Shown: positions 7,304 through 16,845 of the stretch, piece after piece
Layout: every line of letters begins with the position of its first letter
How positions within the stretch are numbered: position 1 is the first letter of the stretch
Assembly: GCA_020628035.1 (NCBI GenBank)
Contig: JAHDFS010000013.1
Location: forward strand, 7,931 to 40,336
Direction of reading: 5' to 3'
Length of the DNA stretch: 32,406 nt
From: Rhizobiaceae bacterium
GTDB taxonomy: Bacteria > Pseudomonadota > Alphaproteobacteria > Rhizobiales > Rhizobiaceae
Program-made: the position numbers and the translations under genes
The notes under the pieces: generated by a model
Told to the model about the DNA's origin: nothing
The model's database searches: none
Seen by the model: the letters and a program-made list of their open reading frames with translations, nothing else

Positions 7304-9381
7304 CGGCCTTCGCGATACCAGGTCACTGAAATGATCATCAGCAAAGCTGCAAGGCCGAGCAAACCACCCAGCAGCGGATATTGTGTGACGCCGACAAGCA
7401 CGGTCTCATTGGATGTGCGCAAGAGCATGCGATTGGAATTAGCTGTGCTTAGGCTTGGTGGAAGCTGACGCACGGGCACAATCTGAGGCAATTCGATTGC
7501 ACCATTATTTGCAACACGGGTGACGATCCCTTTGCTCGCGGTCGCAATTGGTTTGAGCTTTTCGATCGTTGAGATCACCTGCTTGAATTCAGGCGCGTCA
7601 ACAGCGCCAACATGCACAAGCGTTGATAGTTCACCGTCGATAATCTGATAAAGACCCGCTTCTTGGTTTTCCAACTCAAGCTCAAACCTTCCCGGAGATG
7701 TTTGATCTAAAAGGATATTGCTGGTGTCACCTGATGGTGAGATCAGCTGCAATGGTGCAATGTCATCGGCCATGGTTTGTCGGGTGATTTGGATATCTTC
7801 ACCGTTGGATGTGGCAAAGATCGCTTCTTCTTCAAGTGCGGGTTCACCCATCAGCCAATGGGCGATGCGACGGTATAGCGATACATGTGGTCCGCCACCC
7901 TCAAACCCGCGCGACCATAGCCAGCTATGATCAGAGAGCAGCATGGCCACACGACCTTGATCAACGCGGTTTAGCACAAGGAGGGGCGATTGGTTCGGGC
8001 CGTCGAGAATATTATCGCCTTCAATGCCTTCAACCTCGATAGATCTAAACCAGCGACCCCAATTGGGCGGTTCAACGGCGCTGCCGGGCAGATCACGGCT
8101 AACGGGGTGCTTTGCGCCTTCTTCAGAAATGCGCGGATAATATCCGATCTTATTGGTTCGTCCGGTTGGAAGCGCAGGTAGCACAGTCGCAAGCGGTGTG
8201 GTCGCAATACTTTGAATACCAGAGAATTCAGGCCCGGCTGCGATCAATAACGCACCACCATCTTCTACATAACGCGCGATGTTATCGTAATAAAGGATCG
8301 AAAGCACACCAAGGCGTTGGTAGCGATCTAAAATAATGAGATCAAACTCATCGATTTTTTCTAAGAATAGTTCGCGCGTTGGGAATGCGATCAATGATAA
8401 TTCATCAATCGGTGTGCCATCGCTGCGATCCGGGGGGCGCAAAATCGTAAAGTGCACGAGATCAATGGATGTATCTGATTTGAGCAAATCTCGCCAGGCG
8501 CGCTCACCTGAATGGGGGGCACCCGAGATGAGCAATACGCGCAAGTTTTGACGAATGCCTTCTGTTTGAACAACAGCCTTATTATTGATCTCACTCACTT
8601 CATTCTCGATAGGCGCAACAGAAAGTTCGATCAAGTTTTCTCCGCGGCGCGGGATTTCAATAAAGGCCGATGTTTCTGCGCCAACGGGTGCAATTTCTGT
8701 TGAGATAAATTCGCCATTGAGTTTGAGCTCAACCTCGATGTCTGACCTCGGATACCCGTCGCGATTGCCATCGATAAACACTTGATAAATAAGTTCTTGA
8801 AACTCCCCAACGAGCCCAAAACGTGGTGCTTTGGTGATTTTAACGCGAATATCGAGTTTGTCCTCGTCGCCGGTGATTAACCCGTGAATGGGCGAATTAA
8901 TCCCCATTTGCTCCAGGTTTTCAGGAATGTCATGCACCTGGCCATCGGTGATTAAAATACTGCCCGCAAGACGGTTCGCAGGAATATCTGAAATCTCATT
9001 GCTCAATGCTGAGAACAAATTGGTTGCAGGATTATTGCTTTTGTCATGCTCAACTTCACGAACACGCACATCGATATTTTTGTATTTCGCCAATTGCTCT
9101 TCGAGCAGTGCAAGCGTTTCATCTGCCTGTTCACTGCGGTTTTCAGCGGACTGGCTTTGGCTCTTGTCGACGATAATCGACACAATGTTTTGCACCGGTT
9201 CACGTTCTTCATCGGTGAAAATAGGGTTCGCTAGGGCCATTAAAACAAGCGCGAATGCGCAGGTTCTTAAAAGCGCCCCGCGCTGTTTGGACAAAAAGGC
9301 GATGGTGCAAATGATGGCGATTAAAACCGCACATATTGCGAGGACAAATATCGGAATCAAGGGTGCAAAACTTATAGCCAT
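7300..9381 (-). CDS. Large membrane protein with vWA-like and GATase-like regions
   Basis: The 693-residue protein has two N-terminal helices (about 6-30 and 38-54) and one at the C terminus (around 667-687), so the large middle part is probably periplasmic. Just after helix 2, VSIIVDKSQSQS gives a DxSxS motif at residues 72-76, the signature of a von Willebrand A metal site. A later part, from about LRVLLISGAPHSGERAW to ALLIAAGPEF, resembles the class I glutamine-amidotransferase-like fold seen in this group, with no obvious catalytic Cys. It is the last gene of the MoxR operon, one base after the gene before it. It probably works with those neighbours in a membrane complex. Precise function unknown. 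Confidence 0.75.
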   Translation of the reverse strand: MAISFAPLIPIFVLAICAVLIAIICTIAFLSKQRGALLRTCAFALVLMALANPIFTDEEREPVQNIVSIIVDKSQSQSAENRSEQADETLALLEEQLAKYKNIDVRVREVEHDKSNNPATNLFSALSNEISDIPANRLAGSILITDGQVHDIPENLEQMGINSPIHGLITGDEDKLDIRVKITKAPRFGLVGEFQELIYQVFIDGNRDGYPRSDIEVELKLNGEFISTEIAPVGAETSAFIEIPRRGENLIELSVAPIENEVSEINNKAVVQTEGIRQNLRVLLISGAPHSGERAWRDLLKSDTSIDLVHFTILRPPDRSDGTPIDELSLIAFPTRELFLEKIDEFDLIILDRYQRLGVLSILYYDNIARYVEDGGALLIAAGPEFSGIQSIATTPLATVLPALPTGRTNKIGYYPRISEEGAKHPVSRDLPGSAVEPPNWGRWFRSIEVEGIEGDNILDGPNQSPLLVLNRVDQGRVAMLLSDHSWLWSRGFEGGGPHVSLYRRIAHWLMGEPALEEEAIFATSNGEDIQITRQTMADDIAPLQLISPSGDTSNILLDQTSPGRFELELENQEAGLYQIIDGELSTLVHVGAVDAPEFKQVISTIEKLKPIATASKGIVTRVANNGAIELPQIVPVRQLPPSLSTANSNRMLLRTSNETVLVGVTQYPLLGGLLGLAALLMIISVTWYREGR

Positions 9382-9382
9382 T

Positions 9383-12223
9383 TTACTGCCCCAATCTTTC
9401 CAGCAATGCAGGCAGGTGCACCTGATCTGCTTTATAATTTCCGGTGAGCATATACATAACGATATTCACGCCAGATCGGAACGCGAGTGTGCGTTGACGT
9501 TCATTTGGTGGCACCATGGGTAAAATGGAACGGCGTGTTTCATCCATCGCCCAAGCACCAGCAAAATCGTTGCTGGTGATCATGATAGAGCTGACACCAT
9601 CACCACCATTGACCAATTGATTGGCGCCGCTGGTTTCAGGACGCAAGGCTTCAACCCATAATTCACCGTTTGCATAACGACCGGGGAACTTCTCAAGAAG
9701 ATAAAAAGTCTTGGTCAAGACATGGTCTGTAGGGACTGGCTCTAGGGGAGGGATAATCAACCCATCTAATATCTGCCGAAGTTTTTGAGTTCTAGCAGAC
9801 GCAGACCCATTTAGCGAGATGATAGCGTCGCGCGTATCAAACAAAACCGTGCCGCCGCGTTTCATGAAGTTCTCGATATTTGTCATTGCCGTTTTGGACG
9901 GCAGCGGGGCTGTTTCACTGATCGGCCAATATAAAAGTGGGTGAAAGGACAATTCGTCTGTTTCGATGTCTATTCCCACAGCAGGACTTGGCTCTAGCGC
10001 CGTTCGAGTTCTTAAATAAAAGTTCAAGCCATTGAGACCCAATTCACTGATACGATCAATTTGTCGATCACCAGTGATCACATAGGCCAATTGTGTGGAT
10101 TCAAGTTTTTCGATGATCTCAGCATCGCCAACTTTGCTATCTTGTGCTGAAGCTTCGTTGAGGCCGAGCGCGCTTGCGCTGAGGATAACCAATGCAAGGA
10201 GTGACGCTTTTGCCGCAAAAGCATTGGATCTTGTCATGCGTAAACGTGAGAACGCGCCTGACATCCACATAATGATAAGCGCATCGAGAAAGAGCATGAT
10301 GAGCGCTGCTAAAAGCAGCCATGATTTAAATTCAAATGCAGAACCAAGGCTCATGGTTGATGTTACAATGTCCAAATTTGTTTCAGGCAATTCTGCTTTT
10401 TGTAACACATCATCTTCTGCAAGTAGATTGACGGCGCGCCATCCATCTTCGGAACCAAATAGGCCAGGGCGCGTTGCTTCATTTGGAATAATGGCGCCAG
10501 ATGGTGTGATTTCAAGCGGACTGATACTGCCATCAGCTGTGACAAGCAATCCGTCCGCTGTCATTGTTCTAAAGGGAGGCAAGAACGATGTTTGAGCTGT
10601 CTCAGCGTTGTTGTCATTGTTTGCAGCAGCAGAATGCGTGAGCGCAATGGTTCTGCGCAACATTTCAGCAAATTCGCCGGTGAGCGGTAGATTGGACCAA
10701 GTGGTTTCTGCACTGATATGGAAGAGCACGATACGCCCCGAACCGATTGATTTTGCGGTGACCAACGGCGTGCCGTCATCAAGGCTTGCCCATGTGTTGT
10801 CGGCAAGATCAAGGCTTGGTTCGGCCAAAACCTGTCGACGGACGATAATGTCATTTGATAATTGAATGCCAAAGAACGGGCTATTTTGCGCAAATGGCGC
10901 GAGTGTTTTGGGCTCGGCCCAAGTGAGAGAACCACCAAATTGTCGTTCACCACTGCGTAAACGCACAGGCAGTAATGGATCATTGCCGCTTTGTGATGGC
11001 GGTAAGGCTGCTAAACTTGCACCGGCGAATCTGATGAGTGTGCCACCGCCATTGATCCATTCTAATAATTCATCCTCAACTTCGATATCCAAACTTCCGA
11101 TATCCGATAGGATCAGCGCAGAAGGTCCTTGTTCGATTAAAGATGTCAGACCGGTTGTCAGATCTGCGCTTGTGACATCGATAAAGTCAGCAAATGGCTG
11201 CGCTGCGCGTTCGATATAGTGAGATGGTGTTAGAAGCGGATTGATGAGATCTTGCGTTTCTCCGGAAAACAAGGCGAGTTTCCGACGTTGAAAACGATCA
11301 TCTAACAGATAGCTTCCAGCTGCATGTTTATTGTCATTAACCGATAAACGCACAACGTCGTTTAGCAATTCAAATGGTGCGGTTAGATTGGCTATTTTTG
11401 AGCGTTCTCCGCTCTCAAATGTGATTTCGCCATTGATGATGGGACGCGATTTTATGTCATAACCTGAAATTTCATAAGTCGCGTTCGTTTGATCAGACAA
11501 CCGCGTTAATCCAACCGTGACCGAAGTCGACTCGTTTTGCGCAGAGGTTATGCCAATGAGATTAGCATTGTTGGGTGTGACGAATTCCACGCGATTGGGC
11601 GCAAGTCGCAGCAAGCCGTCAAAGAATGCGCCCGTATTTTCAGCCTCCACATTATTGGTCAGCACAATTGTTGTGTCGATCTTGCGCCCAGCAAGCGCAG
11701 TTTCGATGGGTGTGATGATATCTGATTGAAATGGTTGAACGGGAACTGGTTCAAAACTTGCAAGAACTTGACGCGCTTGATCGGCTGTTCCCAGCGATAG
11801 ATCGTTTTGCACAGCGGTTGCTTGCGCTATGATGACGGGCAGGTCGTTGTTCTCTGCTTCATCAATAAATGCATTGGCTGTGTCCTGATATTGCTGCCAA
11901 TCGGGTGCGCTGGACCAGGAATTATCAATGATCATGAGCACCGGACCTTGCGCGACAAGACGCTCTTCACGCGGATTTAGGATTGGTTCGGCGAGCGCAA
12001 TGATAATGAGCGCAGCGAGCAAAACACGCAACAAAGTAAGCCACCAAGGGCTTTTTGCTGGCGTATCTTCTTTTTTTAGAACCCGAGCCAATATTTCAAA
12101 TGGCGCAAAAGGTTCTTGCGTTGGTTTAGGCGGAGTCAGGCGATTGAGCCACCAAATGACCGGAAGCAATAGCAATCCAAAAAGAGCTAGGGGAAAACCA
12201 AATGCAAAGGGAATGGCGCTCAT
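9383..12223 (-). CDS. BatA/DUF4159 membrane protein
   Basis: At 946 residues this is a two-part protein. The N-terminal part is the aerotolerance-regulator (BatA) domain, with a helix near residues 10-26, the linker LNRLTPPKP, and a second helix near 62-80. VLMIIDNSWSSAPDW follows, a DxSxS vWA site at 100-104. After a further helix around SWLLLAALIMLFLDALIIMW and a signal-like stretch ending NEASAQDS, the C-terminal part is a DUF4159 domain. That domain has the fold of a Rossmann-type binding module, seen in TDELSFHPLLYWPISE and GGTVLFDTRD. The start at 12223 shares one base with the stop of the DUF58 gene (TAATG), which suggests translational coupling. It is a conserved partner of MoxR ATPases; its task is unknown. 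Confidence 0.85.
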   Translation of the reverse strand: MSAIPFAFGFPLALFGLLLLPVIWWLNRLTPPKPTQEPFAPFEILARVLKKEDTPAKSPWWLTLLRVLLAALIIIALAEPILNPREERLVAQGPVLMIIDNSWSSAPDWQQYQDTANAFIDEAENNDLPVIIAQATAVQNDLSLGTADQARQVLASFEPVPVQPFQSDIITPIETALAGRKIDTTIVLTNNVEAENTGAFFDGLLRLAPNRVEFVTPNNANLIGITSAQNESTSVTVGLTRLSDQTNATYEISGYDIKSRPIINGEITFESGERSKIANLTAPFELLNDVVRLSVNDNKHAAGSYLLDDRFQRRKLALFSGETQDLINPLLTPSHYIERAAQPFADFIDVTSADLTTGLTSLIEQGPSALILSDIGSLDIEVEDELLEWINGGGTLIRFAGASLAALPPSQSGNDPLLPVRLRSGERQFGGSLTWAEPKTLAPFAQNSPFFGIQLSNDIIVRRQVLAEPSLDLADNTWASLDDGTPLVTAKSIGSGRIVLFHISAETTWSNLPLTGEFAEMLRRTIALTHSAAANNDNNAETAQTSFLPPFRTMTADGLLVTADGSISPLEITPSGAIIPNEATRPGLFGSEDGWRAVNLLAEDDVLQKAELPETNLDIVTSTMSLGSAFEFKSWLLLAALIMLFLDALIIMWMSGAFSRLRMTRSNAFAAKASLLALVILSASALGLNEASAQDSKVGDAEIIEKLESTQLAYVITGDRQIDRISELGLNGLNFYLRTRTALEPSPAVGIDIETDELSFHPLLYWPISETAPLPSKTAMTNIENFMKRGGTVLFDTRDAIISLNGSASARTQKLRQILDGLIIPPLEPVPTDHVLTKTFYLLEKFPGRYANGELWVEALRPETSGANQLVNGGDGVSSIMITSNDFAGAWAMDETRRSILPMVPPNERQRTLAFRSGVNIVMYMLTGNYKADQVHLPALLERLGQ

Positions 12224-13149
12224 TAGATCGCACCTCGATTTTGACTGCCGCCCAGACCTGTTAGGAATCCATGGACTGATGCCAAGGCTTCGGATGCCGC
12301 GCGATCCGTTCTATGATGGGTGTAGCTCCACCCCATTCGGCGAATTTCATCTGATAAAGCAACACGACGGTTTTTGTAAGCGTTGGTATAGTCCTCGGCT
12401 ATGGTCGACGCTTTACCGGCTACCAGCCTTGCATTGGTTTCAGGATCGCGAAATTCGATGCGTCCGGTATAGGGAAAAGTTTCTTCTGCTGGATCGCTAA
12501 CTTCGATTAAATGACCGCGGGTGCCGCGTTGTGCGATGGGTGTTACCTGCGAAATAATTTCCTCGCCATCACCTAAAAAGTCGCTGATGATGACGATATC
12601 GCTGAGCCGTTTGACATTAGACAGATCAGGGATTGATTGCTTGTCATTATATTTGCGGTCATGCGCCAATATTTGAGCCAGGCGTTCAGCCCCATTGCGT
12701 GCCAAAATAGGGTCCATGACGCCGGGAATACCAATACGCTCACCAGATCGGGACAAAATCTCCGCCAAAGCAAACAAAATTACGAGTGAGCGACTTTCTT
12801 TTGAAACATCACCCAATTCCGATTGGAATTGCATGGAAGGGGATAGATCCGCCCAAAGCCAAACGGTATGCGCTGTTTCCCATTCCTTGTCACGGACATA
12901 AAGTTGGTCGTCGCGCGCGGATTTGCGCCAATCAATATTGGCAACGCTTTCACCTTGGGTGAACTGCCTAAATTGCCAGAAATTATCGCCGGTTCCGCGT
13001 TTTCTGCGCCCGTGCCATCCGGCGCTGACAATATTGGCCACACGTCTGGCTTCCACCAAGCAATCTGGTATCAGAGCTGCGCGCAATCGGCCACGCGCAA
13101 GTGTATCTGTCTGATCTGCAATTTTAGAAATTTGGCCGATCGGTGACAT
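12223..13149 (-). CDS. DUF58 protein, MoxR partner
   Basis: The 308-residue protein has the DUF58 core: GTGDNFWQFRQFTQGESVANIDWRKSARDD (about residues 52-81), then YVRDKEWE, then WLWADLSPSM with a DxSxS metal site at 101-105. No membrane helix is visible, so it is probably cytoplasmic or peripheral, like other DUF58 partners of MoxR ATPases. Such pairs are thought to act as chaperones for assembling or activating other proteins, by general family knowledge. The MoxR gene ends two bases before it, and its stop overlaps the next start. It has normal length for the short DUF58 type. The client is not known. Confidence 0.92.
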   Translation of the reverse strand: MSPIGQISKIADQTDTLARGRLRAALIPDCLVEARRVANIVSAGWHGRRKRGTGDNFWQFRQFTQGESVANIDWRKSARDDQLYVRDKEWETAHTVWLWADLSPSMQFQSELGDVSKESRSLVILFALAEILSRSGERIGIPGVMDPILARNGAERLAQILAHDRKYNDKQSIPDLSNVKRLSDIVIISDFLGDGEEIISQVTPIAQRGTRGHLIEVSDPAEETFPYTGRIEFRDPETNARLVAGKASTIAEDYTNAYKNRRVALSDEIRRMGWSYTHHRTDRAASEALASVHGFLTGLGGSQNRGAI

Positions 13150-13151
13150 TC

Positions 13152-14165
13152 TTAGTCCTTAATTCTATCCACCAATGTGGCGATAACATCTTGAACTTTC
13201 GTGCCTTCCGCGCGCGCTGTGAAGCTCAAAGCCATACGATGTTGCAATACAGGTTGCGCAAGTTCAGCAACGTCATCAATGCTTGGTGCTAAGCGACCAT
13301 CATAAAGCGCTCGGGCGCGAGCGCACAGCATCATAGCTTGACCGGCGCGTGGGCCAGGACCCCATGAGACTGCATTGTCGACAATTTCATCACCATTGCC
13401 AGGTCGTGCTGAACGCACAAGATCCAAAATTGCATTTACAACTTTGTCGCTGACAGGCATCGTGCGCACAAGTTCTTGAATGCCGATGAGTGTTTTCGTA
13501 TCGAGCACAGATTGGGCCGTATTTTCATCGCGCCCTGTTGTTTCCAAAAGAATGCGTTTTTCTGCCTCATCAGATGGATAAGGCACATCGACTTGCATCA
13601 AGAAACGATCAAGCTGCGCTTCAGGTAGCGGATAGGTGCCTTCCTGCTCCAATGGGTTTTGTGTTGCCAAAACATGAAACGGCTTTGGCATATCATGGCG
13701 CTGACCAGCAACGGTCACATGGTGTTCTTGCATGGCTTGGAGCAATGCTGACTGCGTACGAGGTGACGCACGGTTGATCTCATCGGCCATTAGCAATTGC
13801 GTGAAGATTGGGCCAGGGATAAATTTGAACTTTCGGTTTCCCTTTTGGTCTTCATCCAAGATTTCAGAACCCAAAATATCCGCAGGCATAAGGTCAGGTG
13901 TGAATTGAATACGGCTTGAAGTGATGCCGAGCACAGTTCCGAGCGTTTCCACCAGCTTGGTTTTCGCTAGACCCGGTGCGCCAACCAAAAGGACATGACC
14001 ACCTGATAAAACCGAAACAATTGTGCGTTCAACAACGGATTCTTGACCAAAAATGACTTGGCCGACCTCGGTACGTACCTTTGCCAATTGCTCGAGAGCT
14101 TTATCTGCCCGCTTCACAATTTCTTTTTCGCTTAGTCCTTTGTCGAGGTTTTCGTTGCTTCCCAT
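13152..14165 (-). CDS. MoxR-family AAA+ ATPase
   Basis: This protein of 337 residues (from ATG 14165) has the MoxR AAA+ layout. Walker A is GAPGLAKT at 62-69 and Walker B is LLMADEIN at 124-131. The sensor region is HVLATQNPLEQEGTYPLPEAQLDRF, and a lid domain carries GPGPRAGQAMM. These ATPases are taken to remodel or activate client proteins together with vWA proteins. It heads the four-gene minus-strand operon, followed two bases later by DUF58. The start is uncertain. An in-frame TTG at 14183 is possible, but neither start has a strong ribosome site, and ATG is the simpler choice. The region 14166-14295 must hold its promoter, back to back with DUF1285. Confidence 0.93.
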   Translation of the reverse strand: MGSNENLDKGLSEKEIVKRADKALEQLAKVRTEVGQVIFGQESVVERTIVSVLSGGHVLLVGAPGLAKTKLVETLGTVLGITSSRIQFTPDLMPADILGSEILDEDQKGNRKFKFIPGPIFTQLLMADEINRASPRTQSALLQAMQEHHVTVAGQRHDMPKPFHVLATQNPLEQEGTYPLPEAQLDRFLMQVDVPYPSDEAEKRILLETTGRDENTAQSVLDTKTLIGIQELVRTMPVSDKVVNAILDLVRSARPGNGDEIVDNAVSWGPGPRAGQAMMLCARARALYDGRLAPSIDDVAELAQPVLQHRMALSFTARAEGTKVQDVIATLVDRIKD

Positions 14166-14295
14166 GTTACGATCTACTTTCAATGCTGATTAAAATTCAT
14201 AACTGATTTGTTTTACGTAGCTTATTCTCTTACAGATGGCTGACAAGAGGGCAATGATGCACTATTTCGTTATCTAGTGGTTTTTGGACAGAATA

Positions 14296-14916
14296 ATGAC
14301 AAATAACGGTTTAACAACATCAACGGATACCAGCGGCTTGGCTGAAATGGTTCGCAGAGCCATGGATGATCGTAATTCTACGGGTGGTGGTTTGCCGCCG
14401 GTAGATGCTTGGAATCCCCCGTTTTGCGGTGATTTGGACATGGAAATCCGCCGCGATGGCACGTGGTTTTATATGGGTACGCCCATGGGGCGGAAATCGC
14501 TGGTTCGTCTTTTTTCTTCTGTGCTTCGAAAAGATGAGGATGGGGAAACCTATCTGGTCACGCCGGTTGAAAAGGTGCGAATCAGAGTGGTTGACGCGCA
14601 TTTCTTGGCCGTTGAGATGCAAGTCAGCGAAAATGATCAGGGACAAGTTCTCACGTTTCGCACAAATGTTGGTGAATTGATCGAAATTGGCAAAGATCAT
14701 CCGCTTCGGTTTGATATTGCGGGTAAGGATGCTGAGTTGAAACCTTATTTTCACGTCCGCGGGCGTCTTGAAGCTTTGGTCAATCGCGCAACTATGTATG
14801 ATCTGGTTGATTTGGGTGAAGAAGTTGAGATTGATGGTGTTGCCATGTTTGCGGTCAAGTCCAATGGTCAAACCTATCCGATCATGACCATGGCAGAACT
14901 CAATACTCAAACTTAA
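14296..14916 (+). CDS. DUF1285 protein
   Basis: The 206-residue protein matches DUF1285, seen in PPVDAWNPPFCGDLDMEIRRDGTWFYMGTPMGRKSLVRLFSSVL and the later EKVRIRVVDAHFLAVEM. The core is beta-rich with no membrane helix or signal peptide. No biochemical role is established for the family that I can name. The ATG at 14296 is preferred over the in-frame TTG at 14284; GGACAG about five bases upstream is a weak ribosome site. It is the first of three genes that end with CCA transferase, with 16 bases to the next one, and it is divergent from the MoxR operon. The grouping is common in rhizobia by recall. Confidence 0.88.
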   Translation: MTNNGLTTSTDTSGLAEMVRRAMDDRNSTGGGLPPVDAWNPPFCGDLDMEIRRDGTWFYMGTPMGRKSLVRLFSSVLRKDEDGETYLVTPVEKVRIRVVDAHFLAVEMQVSENDQGQVLTFRTNVGELIEIGKDHPLRFDIAGKDAELKPYFHVRGRLEALVNRATMYDLVDLGEEVEIDGVAMFAVKSNGQTYPIMTMAELNTQT

Positions 14917-14932
14917 TGGCTGATGTTGGTGA

Positions 14933-15592
14933 ATGAATAATCTTGCTAATATATCCAGAAGCTTTTCAGCACAGGAATTTGCTGATCTGTCAAAAGCGGA
15001 TCATGATGAGATTTTAAAGCACGATCCGATTGCGCTATCTGAAACGCATGGCGATCATCGTTTAAATCCTGATCTATCTGATGAATTGCGTAATCTAAAA
15101 CTGCGCCCGGCGGCTGTATTGATCCCGGTTATTGCGGACGAAGATGTGGCGCGCGTGATCTTGACAGTGCGAACCGAAAAACTACGCAAACATTCAGGAC
15201 AAGTTGCCTTTGCGGGAGGTGCAATTGATGCGGCAGATGCATCACCTGAACATGCGGCCATGCGGGAAGCGGAAGAAGAAATCGGGCTTGATGCAAATTA
15301 CATCGAAACTGTCGGCCAATTGCCTATCTACCGGTCTTTAACTGGCTTTTCGATCACCCCGGTCCTTGCGCTTGTGAAACCAGGTTTTCAATTGCAGGCA
15401 AGCCCGGATGAAGTTGATCATATTTTTGAAGTGCCGCTGATGGATCTGATGAACCCGGATAACCATATTCGCGACAGTTTAATTTGGCAGAATAAACGTC
15501 GATATTTTTACACAATTAAACATCCAGAACAGCGGATTTGGGGTGTGACAGCGGGCATTATTCGCACGCTTTATGAGAGGCTTTATGCATGA
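14933..15592 (+). CDS. CoA pyrophosphatase (NUDIX)
   Basis: The 219-residue NUDIX protein carries the CoA-pyrophosphatase feature set. The LRKHSGQVAFAGG segment (residues 84-96) is the CoA-specific motif ahead of the NUDIX box, and the box helix reads AAMREAEEEIGL (108-119). These enzymes split coenzyme A or its esters into 3',5'-ADP and phosphopantetheine derivatives. GGTGA stands just before the ATG, a weak site. The stop codon overlaps the start of the CCA transferase by four bases (ATGA), so the two are translationally coupled. Confidence 0.9.
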   Translation: MNNLANISRSFSAQEFADLSKADHDEILKHDPIALSETHGDHRLNPDLSDELRNLKLRPAAVLIPVIADEDVARVILTVRTEKLRKHSGQVAFAGGAIDAADASPEHAAMREAEEEIGLDANYIETVGQLPIYRSLTGFSITPVLALVKPGFQLQASPDEVDHIFEVPLMDLMNPDNHIRDSLIWQNKRRYFYTIKHPEQRIWGVTAGIIRTLYERLYA

Positions 15593-16836
15593 GTGCAGAA
15601 TATTCTGTCAAAGATCAGTCCTGGTTCCAAAATAAGCGTTTTCAGGAAGTATTTGCCTTGCTTAATGCGGATGATGGTGAAGCGCGCGTAGCGGGCGGTG
15701 CTGTGCGAAACTCTCTCATGGGTCGCGATGTTGCTGATGTGGATATTGCAACGACCTTACTGCCAATTGATGTGGTTGAACGCGCCAAAACGGCAGGTAT
15801 GAAGCCTGTTCCGACAGGGATCGAGCATGGAACTGTGACCGTCGTCAATAAAGGTGCGACTTTTGAAGTGACAACTTTAAGAGAAGACATAGACACTGAT
15901 GGACGTCACGCCGAGGTTCGATTTGGCAAGGATTGGCAAAAGGATGCGAATCGCCGTGATCTCACAATCAATGGCTTATATGCTGACGTTGATGGCAATG
16001 TAATTGATTTGGTTGGTGGTTTGTCAGATATCGAAACCGCCAATGTCAGGTTTATCGGCAATGCTGAACAACGCATCGAAGAGGATTATTTGCGCGTATT
16101 ACGGTTCTTCAGGTTCTTTGCCCAATATGGCAAGGGTAGGCCAGATGCTGAAGGTTTAAAGGCAAGCGCGCGTGCGGTGTCCAAATTATCTCAATTATCT
16201 GCTGAGCGGATATGGAAAGAAATGCGTTTGCTGTTTTCAGCCGATGATCCGTCTCGCGCTTTATTATGGATGCGCACCACGGGTGTACTTACGGCTATTT
16301 TCCCGGAAACTGAGAAGTGGGGCATTGATAGTATCGGACCGTTGATGGAAACACGCGCGGCGATGAATTGGGAGAATGATCCCATGCTTTTGCTCGAGGC
16401 GATCATTCCGCCAGATGTTGATCGCGTTGGTGAATTGGCAAGCCGCTTAAAAATGTCAGGTGCAGATCGTGATCGGCTTAAACATTGGGCCAAAACACCC
16501 AAATTTGCACATGATATGGCAGAAACGGCGTTGGATCGCCAGATTTATCGTGGATCATGGTCGGGGGTGAAAGATGTGTTGAGCCTGTCGCTTGTCAGCG
16601 CCCGTTCGCGCGCAGAAGCCGATGATGCGGCGATGATCGAATCCGCGGGTTTTACCAAGCTCTTGGCGCGGGCTGAAAAATGGGTCAAGCCCAAGTTTCC
16701 TTTGTCCGGCAAAGATTTAATGGTGCTTGGTGTGAGTGCTGGCAAAGATATGGGAGATCAGCTGAAAAAGCTCGAAGAGCTTTGGATTGAAAGTAATTTC
16801 AATCTGTCAAAATCTGATCTGCTCGCTAAGTTGTAG
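15589..16836 (+). CDS. cca: CCA tRNA nucleotidyltransferase / poly(A) polymerase family
   Basis: The 415-residue class II nucleotidyltransferase has the usual ordered motifs. RVAGGAVRNSLMGRDVADVDIAT (residues 33-55) carries the DxD metal site at 50-52. RRDLTINGLYAD (122-133) comes next, and then EEDYLRVLRFFRF (164-176), the motif set that reads the tRNA end and picks ATP or CTP. The C-terminal half is helical and less conserved. It adds or repairs the 3' CCA of tRNA. Some relatives are poly(A) polymerases, but the alphaproteobacterial place and length favour the CCA role. The ATGA overlap couples it to the CoA pyrophosphatase. It converges on hemF with nine bases between. Confidence 0.9.
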   Translation: MSAEYSVKDQSWFQNKRFQEVFALLNADDGEARVAGGAVRNSLMGRDVADVDIATTLLPIDVVERAKTAGMKPVPTGIEHGTVTVVNKGATFEVTTLREDIDTDGRHAEVRFGKDWQKDANRRDLTINGLYADVDGNVIDLVGGLSDIETANVRFIGNAEQRIEEDYLRVLRFFRFFAQYGKGRPDAEGLKASARAVSKLSQLSAERIWKEMRLLFSADDPSRALLWMRTTGVLTAIFPETEKWGIDSIGPLMETRAAMNWENDPMLLLEAIIPPDVDRVGELASRLKMSGADRDRLKHWAKTPKFAHDMAETALDRQIYRGSWSGVKDVLSLSLVSARSRAEADDAAMIESAGFTKLLARAEKWVKPKFPLSGKDLMVLGVSAGKDMGDQLKKLEELWIESNFNLSKSDLLAKL

Positions 16837-16845
16837 TGCTGCCGA

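Noticed and set aside
8888-9523. Open frame of 211 codons on the plus strand
   Set aside because: It lies opposite two real minus-strand membrane-protein genes, its product is Ser-rich and without domain signs, and it has no ribosome site or family match.
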